Of a stretch of DNA of 37,579 nt, positions 32,894 to 37,579 are shown piece by piece. How positions within the stretch are numbered: position 1 is the stretch's first letter; every line of letters starts with the position of its first letter. The position numbers and the translations under genes were made by a program. The notes under the pieces are model-generated. The model had not been told where the DNA came from and searched no databases. It worked only from the letters and a program-made list of their open reading frames with translations. This DNA is from an uncultured Clostridium sp. (lineage in GTDB: Bacteria > Bacillota > Clostridia > Lachnospirales > Lachnospiraceae): contig CAMWYM010000015.1 in assembly GCA_947178475.1 (NCBI GenBank), forward strand, positions 1 through 37,579, read 5' to 3'.

Positions 32894-35632
32894 TTATTCC
32901 ACATTCTTCAGTGCTTCTTCCATCGGAATCTTCTTAATTCTCCTAAAATCCAGTGCCATAACCATCAAATATCCAATCAGAACAAAGACAAACATTTTCA
33001 CATATCCGACCGGTTGAATCAAAAATGTGAACCAGCCGCTGTAGTCCGCCATAATCGCTTTCCATGCCTGTGCCATAACGCTTGCTCCTAATGCAACACT
33101 GGCAGCATCTGCGATAATCAGAATTATGGTCGTGGAAAGCAGATAAAGACTCGCTATCTCCCCATTTTCATATCCTAAAATTTTTGTCATGGATATTGCA
33201 TTCTCATTCTTCTCTATAATAATCTTGGTAAGAAGATAAATCAGCACTGCCGACAAAAGTATACACAGAATCTGAAAATACTGCATATAACTTCCCATGG
33301 AATGATTCAGCTGGTCACACATTTTTGTAATATCCCGCTTCGTAATAACCGTTGCAATACTTTCTTCATCAATATCCGTAATCTCCGAATCAGACAGATA
33401 ACCGTTAAATTCCCTCTCCTTTAATTCAAACATGGAACGATAGTCGGCCAGTGGCATAAATACTGCAAGGCTTAGGCATTCGTCATAAATACCAGCAACC
33501 TTAAACTGATACTGGCTGTTCTCATACTTTTCTTCCAGTGAAAAAGTATCCCCTGTCTTCAAATCATATTTATCCCCAAAGGATGCCGAAATATAGACTT
33601 CCCCTTCCTTAAGTGTATTGAAATCAGCAATCTCTACATACCTGCTTTCCTCTATAATTCCATATACGGAAATCTCCTCATCAAGCGCATCGCTCCTTTT
33701 TTGAAGAGAGTACATACCGAATTCCTCGGCAGCAGCATTTTTTGTTTCTACTATATTTCCCTCCTCGTCTTCATATGACTTCAGTACATATTGATATTTT
33801 GAAAACATCATGTCACTGGCATTGTCCTGATAAAATTGAAGAGTATCCGGCATTCCTACCGCCATTGCCAGCATTACCATGATAAAGAAAATACCGGCAA
33901 ACAGAATAATGTAATTCGGTATATTCTGCAGCATAATACGCAGACGGAACCTTCCAAAAAATTTCCACCCCGGAAGGCGCATTGCCTTTTTACGCTTTCT
34001 CTTCTTTAAATCATGCCGTAAGAACTGCAGGGGCGTATGATACATCATTTTGATAATAACCACAAGATTTACAACAAGCATCAACACGACCGGAATACAG
34101 GTCGTCTTAAAAAACGCCTCCGGATTCCATATCGTTTTATACCCCGGAAGGCTGTAGCTGTTATAATACATAGATACCACCACATTTTTAAACACCGTAT
34201 ATCCCAGTACATTTCCTATACCTGCCGAAAAAAGTGTCACGATTACCGGCATCGAAAGGTAATGTCTTATGAGCTCGCCCCTACTATATCCAGAAGCACG
34301 CAGTGTTCCAATTGCTGACGATTCCTTTGTGATCGTGTTACTAATGGTAACCGCAAAAATAAATGCAATAATAACAATCAGGATATCAAGCAGAACACCT
34401 CCCATTGCTTCATCAGATCCCATATCTTCTGTTGCAAAGTTGATTGCCGGATTCGCATACTTCGGCATATAATCTTTCAGTTCATTATCTCCTGCAACCG
34501 TCTGTGTAAGCAGGGCTTTCATAAAATCATCCGAAAGGCTTTTCTCTTCCCTTTCATCTTTGGGTTCGTTTTCATACTGCCATGCATAAGCATAATGAAT
34601 TGTCTTATTTAACCGGTCAAAACCACTCTCAGTCACCATTGCTACATCAAACTTTATCGCATCAAACATAAAATCCGTGCTTTTCTCATGCAGCGTGGAA
34701 TAATTCACATAGGCAAGCAGTCCAACAACCCTGTATGACTGTCCGCTGACCGTGATCGTATCTCCTACCTTTATTCCTGCATTATCTGCATGCATACGGT
34801 CAATCGCAATTTCATCCTCGCTTTCAGGAAAGCTGCCATCCATAAGGCATGCCTTATTCACATCTTCGGTTCTGGCGTAAATACGGATTGTTCCGTCAAC
34901 CGTCCCATCATTATTGTTATCCTCTTCCTCATTTCGATAAAAATTCTCATATATCTTAACCGGAACCGCCTGAAAATCCGGGGTATTTAATTCATACTTT
35001 TCTTCTGCATCTGCATATTTTTCATCAATCTCATCCTGAATATCCTTCCACGCTTCGTCGTACGCCTTTTGATAGGCTTCGTCATAAGCTTGATGATAAG
35101 CTTCATCATACGCTGTATCATAAGCAGTCTGATATTCGTCTGTCTGCTTTGCCTGCACGACTGCCTCCGGCAGCATTTTCTCTGCTGCTGCCTCATCCAG
35201 CCCCTGTGCCATCAGAGATTGTTTTATCTGCATTTCAAAGGCTGCATCAAACTCTTTCGTAAACCCGGTACTAAATTCTGTTATAAACTCCTTCTCAAAT
35301 TCCCCTGTAAATTTCTCGTCCAGTTCCTCTTTTGCTTTATCCAGATAATACTGCTTAATATCCGCTTTTTGCCCTGATTCGATTGCTGAAATCAGCTTCC
35401 CGTCAGCTTCGCTGTCCAGTTCAAAATGCCCATCCTCCAGCTTATATTTTGTTATACCTTCATCTGCTGCCCTCATCATACTTCCATTGGCAACATACAT
35501 TCCAGATACAAATCCGATGGTAAGAATCAAAAATAGGCTTACCACAAAATATTTTCTCCAGTCTCCAAGCAGTTCCCTTGGAATTCGTTTAATAAGCGGA
35601 TTTTTCACTTTTCTTTTTCTCATCTTTTCCAT
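32894..35632 (-). CDS. MacB/FtsX-like ABC permease with aromatic period-4 extracellular repeat
   Basis: A large (912-residue) ABC permease with two FtsX-like halves. TM1 is near residues 26-47. A large extracellular part follows, up to ~415, then three membrane helices (LLDILIVIIAFIFAV and two more), a basic loop (KKRKRKKAMR), TM5, a second extracellular domain, and three C-terminal helices. In the first extracellular part, Phe occurs every fourth residue seven times (coding bases 35236-35317), then Tyr/Trp every fourth residue eight times (35048-35134). A MacB-like beta domain (IRIYARTEDVNKACLMDGSFPESEDEIAI) follows. The start is probably 35632 (MEKMRKRK), five bases after the ATPase stop, or 35623; a GTG at 35644 overlaps the ATPase gene. 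It probably exports a peptide, lipid or antimicrobial. Confidence 0.88.
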   Translation of the reverse strand: MEKMRKRKVKNPLIKRIPRELLGDWRKYFVVSLFLILTIGFVSGMYVANGSMMRAADEGITKYKLEDGHFELDSEADGKLISAIESGQKADIKQYYLDKAKEELDEKFTGEFEKEFITEFSTGFTKEFDAAFEMQIKQSLMAQGLDEAAAEKMLPEAVVQAKQTDEYQTAYDTAYDEAYHQAYDEAYQKAYDEAWKDIQDEIDEKYADAEEKYELNTPDFQAVPVKIYENFYRNEEEDNNNDGTVDGTIRIYARTEDVNKACLMDGSFPESEDEIAIDRMHADNAGIKVGDTITVSGQSYRVVGLLAYVNYSTLHEKSTDFMFDAIKFDVAMVTESGFDRLNKTIHYAYAWQYENEPKDEREEKSLSDDFMKALLTQTVAGDNELKDYMPKYANPAINFATEDMGSDEAMGGVLLDILIVIIAFIFAVTISNTITKESSAIGTLRASGYSRGELIRHYLSMPVIVTLFSAGIGNVLGYTVFKNVVVSMYYNSYSLPGYKTIWNPEAFFKTTCIPVVLMLVVNLVVIIKMMYHTPLQFLRHDLKKRKRKKAMRLPGWKFFGRFRLRIMLQNIPNYIILFAGIFFIMVMLAMAVGMPDTLQFYQDNASDMMFSKYQYVLKSYEDEEGNIVETKNAAAEEFGMYSLQKRSDALDEEISVYGIIEESRYVEIADFNTLKEGEVYISASFGDKYDLKTGDTFSLEEKYENSQYQFKVAGIYDECLSLAVFMPLADYRSMFELKEREFNGYLSDSEITDIDEESIATVITKRDITKMCDQLNHSMGSYMQYFQILCILLSAVLIYLLTKIIIEKNENAISMTKILGYENGEIASLYLLSTTIILIIADAASVALGASVMAQAWKAIMADYSGWFTFLIQPVGYVKMFVFVLIGYLMVMALDFRRIKKIPMEEALKNVE

Positions 35633-35637
35633 ACCCC

Positions 35638-36354
35638 TTACCACTCCAAATCTATTGCGGAAATCTTATTCTTATTGATATCATTGTGCCGGACGCATCC
35701 GTCACGAAGCTTAATCACATGGTCCGCCATGTTTTTGATTGCCTCATTATGCGTAACCATGATAATTGTGTTTCCATATTTCTCATTTACATCCTCAATT
35801 AGCTTCAGTATTTCCTTTGACGTGTTATAGTCCAATGCACCTGTAGGTTCATCACAGAGCAGTATATCCGGGTTTTTGACAATCGCACGTCCAATGGAAG
35901 CTCGCTGCTGTTGTCCGCCAGAAAGCTGGTTTGGCAGCTTATACCTGTGTTCATAAAGCCCAAGTGTATGTAAAAGCTCATCAATATCAAGGGGATTATC
36001 CGACAGGTATGCTCCTACTTCAATATTTTCCTTCACGTTTAAGTTTCCTATCAGATTGTACATCTGAAAGACATATCCCAGATGCTTTCTGCGATACTGT
36101 GTCAGTCTCTTTTCCCCCATATCTTTAAGCTTATCGCCGTTTATGGATATGTATCCCGAATCAGCACTGTCAATTCCTCCAATGATGTTGAGCAGTGTAG
36201 ACTTCCCTGAACCAGAGGGACCAAGAAGCACACAAAATTCCCCTTTGGCTACCGAAAAATTCATTCCCCGAAGCACCTCCTGACGGGTTTCTCCTTCGCC
36301 AAAGCCTTTCTTTAAATCTACAATTTCCAAAAATTTTCTTTCTGCTTCTGACAT
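35638..36354 (-). CDS. ABC exporter ATP-binding protein (LolD/MacB type)
   Basis: This cytoplasmic ATPase of 238 residues is the partner of the downstream permease. Walker A is [13 protein letters not shown] (~43-55), the Q-loop is FQMYNL, the signature is [15 protein letters not shown], Walker B is [13 protein letters not shown] and the H-loop is MVTHNE. These features place it in the LolD/MacB/YxlF-like exporter group. The ATG at 36354 has AAGGAG six bases upstream. It is the first gene of a two-gene operon whose promoter region has two copies of an inverted-repeat operator (36462-36523). Confidence 0.96.
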   Translation of the reverse strand: MSEAERKFLEIVDLKKGFGEGETRQEVLRGMNFSVAKGEFCVLLGPSGSGKSTLLNIIGGIDSADSGYISINGDKLKDMGEKRLTQYRRKHLGYVFQMYNLIGNLNVKENIEVGAYLSDNPLDIDELLHTLGLYEHRYKLPNQLSGGQQQRASIGRAIVKNPDILLCDEPTGALDYNTSKEILKLIEDVNEKYGNTIIMVTHNEAIKNMADHVIKLRDGCVRHNDINKNKISAIDLEW

Positions 36355-36461
36355 ATTTTCTCCTTTCTGTCTGGGCTTTTTATTCCCATATTCACTATAA
36401 TACTTGCTTCTTTACAATGATTTGTAAGTGTCAGTCTTTTAGGTAGCATACCCTAATGTAT

Positions 36462-36523
36462 GTTAGTAGTAACTAACCTCTATCTATAATAAAAGTGGTT
36501 CACTTGTGTTAGTGACCACTAAC
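36462..36523. promoter_or_regulatory. Twin operators GTTAGT-N4-ACTAAC upstream of the ABC exporter
   Basis: GTTAGT-AGTA-ACTAAC at 36462-36477 and GTTAGT-GACC-ACTAAC at 36508-36523 are perfect 6-bp arm palindromes with 4-base spacers, 46 bases apart. Between them on the - strand lies TATTATAG, a candidate -10. The layout fits a dimeric repressor (TetR or MarR type) binding on either side of the promoter. No regulator gene is in the window next to them. Confidence 0.7.
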
Positions 36524-36594
36524 TTCCTTTTTTAGTATACTCCTTTGTCATATTCTTGTCAATAAAATACAAAAAGATCTATTGAATTTATTAT

Positions 36595-37353
36595 CTAATG
36601 AAATTCCAACATATAATCTCTGTATCGAATCGCACAATTCGTCCGCTGGCATTTATAATTTTCCCTTTCCTTAATCGATATTGTTTTGAAAAATGTTTTC
36701 CACAGCTTCTCATACGGCGAATCCACCTTGTGATTCCAGATGTCATTTAAAACCTCCAAATCCAATGGTATTAAATACCACTGTTTTCCTTTTTCATGAA
36801 ATAACCCCATCTCATGAACCTCATCCAACACGACAAAATGCTCCTCCGGAAAGCGGTCCGAAAAATGTTCTGCTATCAACGGCAGCACTCCGTTTTTGGG
36901 ATTAATTCTAGCTAGCAATATCCCTTCCTCCGTCTCATGAAACCGCAAAAACTCTTTCATGTAATGCGCCTCATTCCAGACACTGCGCTTCAGTTCAAAA
37001 ATACGGCACACTACCTCTTCGCCATGCATCTGTTCCACTGTACTTCCCACACGAAATCCCAGCTTCAAAAAACGATAAATCGAATTAACCTTATCCTTCT
37101 CATAGGACAATGCCGCACTAAATATCATATCATACACATTCCGGCCTAACTGTCTGCTCACCGTTCGGACAACCTTCTTTGCCTTCTCCTGGTCAGTCTG
37201 TACATATGTATAATCCGCAAATAATTCAAATTCATGTCCCCTTTCCACATACAGGGAAATCTGCTCGTCCGGAAGCTTTGCAGCCCATCCATCATAAACA
37301 GCAGTAAATATTCCCTCCGGAGTATCATCACACAAATAAATCCTCTTCATCAT
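36595..37353 (-). CDS. TIGR03915/DUF4130 family protein, putative DNA-metabolism partner of a radical SAM enzyme
   Basis: The N-terminal YLCDDTPEGIFTAVYDGWAAK and the C-terminal PYEKLWKTFFKTISIKERENYKCQRT with RYRDYMLEF are typical of the TIGR03915 family. Members usually sit next to a TIGR03916 radical SAM protein and are proposed to act together on nucleic acid; the exact reaction is not known to me. Length (252) fits. The C-terminal motif usually contains Pro before the Arg-Tyr; here it reads NCAIRYRDY. The start is the ATG at 37353 or the next codon, with AGGAG just upstream. The partner is not seen inside the window; it may lie to the right, beyond the palindromic element. Confidence 0.82.
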   Translation of the reverse strand: MMKRIYLCDDTPEGIFTAVYDGWAAKLPDEQISLYVERGHEFELFADYTYVQTDQEKAKKVVRTVSRQLGRNVYDMIFSAALSYEKDKVNSIYRFLKLGFRVGSTVEQMHGEEVVCRIFELKRSVWNEAHYMKEFLRFHETEEGILLARINPKNGVLPLIAEHFSDRFPEEHFVVLDEVHEMGLFHEKGKQWYLIPLDLEVLNDIWNHKVDSPYEKLWKTFFKTISIKERENYKCQRTNCAIRYRDYMLEFH

Positions 37354-37421
37354 CTATCTCCTTAAAAACTTCCGTTTATCGCAGCAATAAACCAGTGTGA
37401 GTTTGGCTTGTTTGTGACAAA

Positions 37422-37578
37422 CGGTTATGTTGGCATATCATGTTTTCCGAAAAACACGCTTGCGCTCTGTTTGGACGTAACAGTACTAAGCTCATGAACG
37501 GCTTTGCCATTCATTCGCTAAGTGCTGACGTCCTGCACAAGGTTTTTCTCCAAACAAATGATATGCCTTCCATAACCG
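37422..37578. mobile_element. Palindromic element (copy B), related to 6937-7147
   Basis: CGGTTATG (37422-37429) is mirrored by CATAACCG (37571-37578). The arms continue as GGCATATCAT / ATGATATGCC, then GTTT and AAAAAC blocks with mismatches. The core contains CACGCTTGCGCT (37455-37466), CGTAAC (37476-37481), TAAG and CTAAGT, at nearly the same spacing as in copy A. The innermost hairpin is ATGAACGGC/GCCATTCAT around TTT. No coding sequence is visible. The element ends one base before the window edge, so flanking direct repeats cannot be checked. Confidence 0.6.
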
Positions 37579-37579
37579 G

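Overview
The window looks like chromosomal DNA of a strictly anaerobic, low-to-moderate GC Firmicute, most likely a gut Lachnospiraceae member. The support for this is indirect: a DUF4349 lipoprotein–era–recO–glycyl-tRNA synthetase cluster, a fermentative D-lactate dehydrogenase, pyruvate,phosphate dikinase, a soluble PocR/chemoreceptor-tip protein, a PreP-like M16C protease, and Firmicute-type tRNAs, SD sequences and sigma-A promoters. Apart from two small palindromic elements it reads as ordinary chromosome. No transposase, phage gene or CRISPR array was seen.

Layout. 1-1.2 kb: the end of a polysaccharide deacetylase and a small lipoprotein. 1.2-6.9 kb, all leftward: D-lactate dehydrogenase, an SGNH-like/MBOAT polymer O-acylation pair, a cytoplasmic GH5 glycosidase and a second NodB-type deacetylase. 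6.9-7.33 kb: a 429-base gene-free stretch dense in repeats. 7.3-10.4 kb: the vitamin B6 unit, with pdxS-pdxT divergent from a MocR/PdxR activator. 10.5-14.6 kb: ppdK and a secreted SH3b-NlpC/P60 cell-wall hydrolase. 14.9-15.65 kb: a rightward PocR-domain signalling protein. 15.8-20.9 kb, leftward: DUF4349 lipoprotein, era, recO, an unknown lipoprotein and glycyl-tRNA synthetase. 21-23.9 kb: M16C metalloprotease with a TTG start. 24.1-24.3 kb: tRNA-Val and tRNA-Met. 24.4-29.6 kb: a MoxR/DUF58/membrane-protein operon divergent from a transglutaminase-like protein and a HAAS (DUF1700) protein. 29.6-32.3 kb: a TetM/EF-G-like GTPase fused to a Rae1/YacP-type NYN nuclease. 32.4-36.4 kb: a 76-residue protein and a two-gene MacB-like ABC exporter. 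36.6-37.4 kb: a TIGR03915/DUF4130 protein. The window ends inside or just at the edge of a second palindromic element.

What stands out. (1) The translational GTPase–Rae1 fusion joins two factors that both act in the ribosomal A site. (2) The ABC permease has an extracellular segment with an aromatic residue at exactly every fourth position, seven Phe and then seven Tyr and a Trp. (3) Two palindromic elements at 6937-7147 and 37422-37578 share a core hairpin but have unrelated outer arms. (4) A homologous promoter-plus-leader block lies upstream of both the MBOAT operon and the second deacetylase, and in the deacetylase case the palindromic element separates it from the gene. (5) Twin GTTAGT-N4-ACTAAC operators flank the ABC exporter promoter.

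All functional calls rest on reading motifs by eye. No database search or structure prediction was run.
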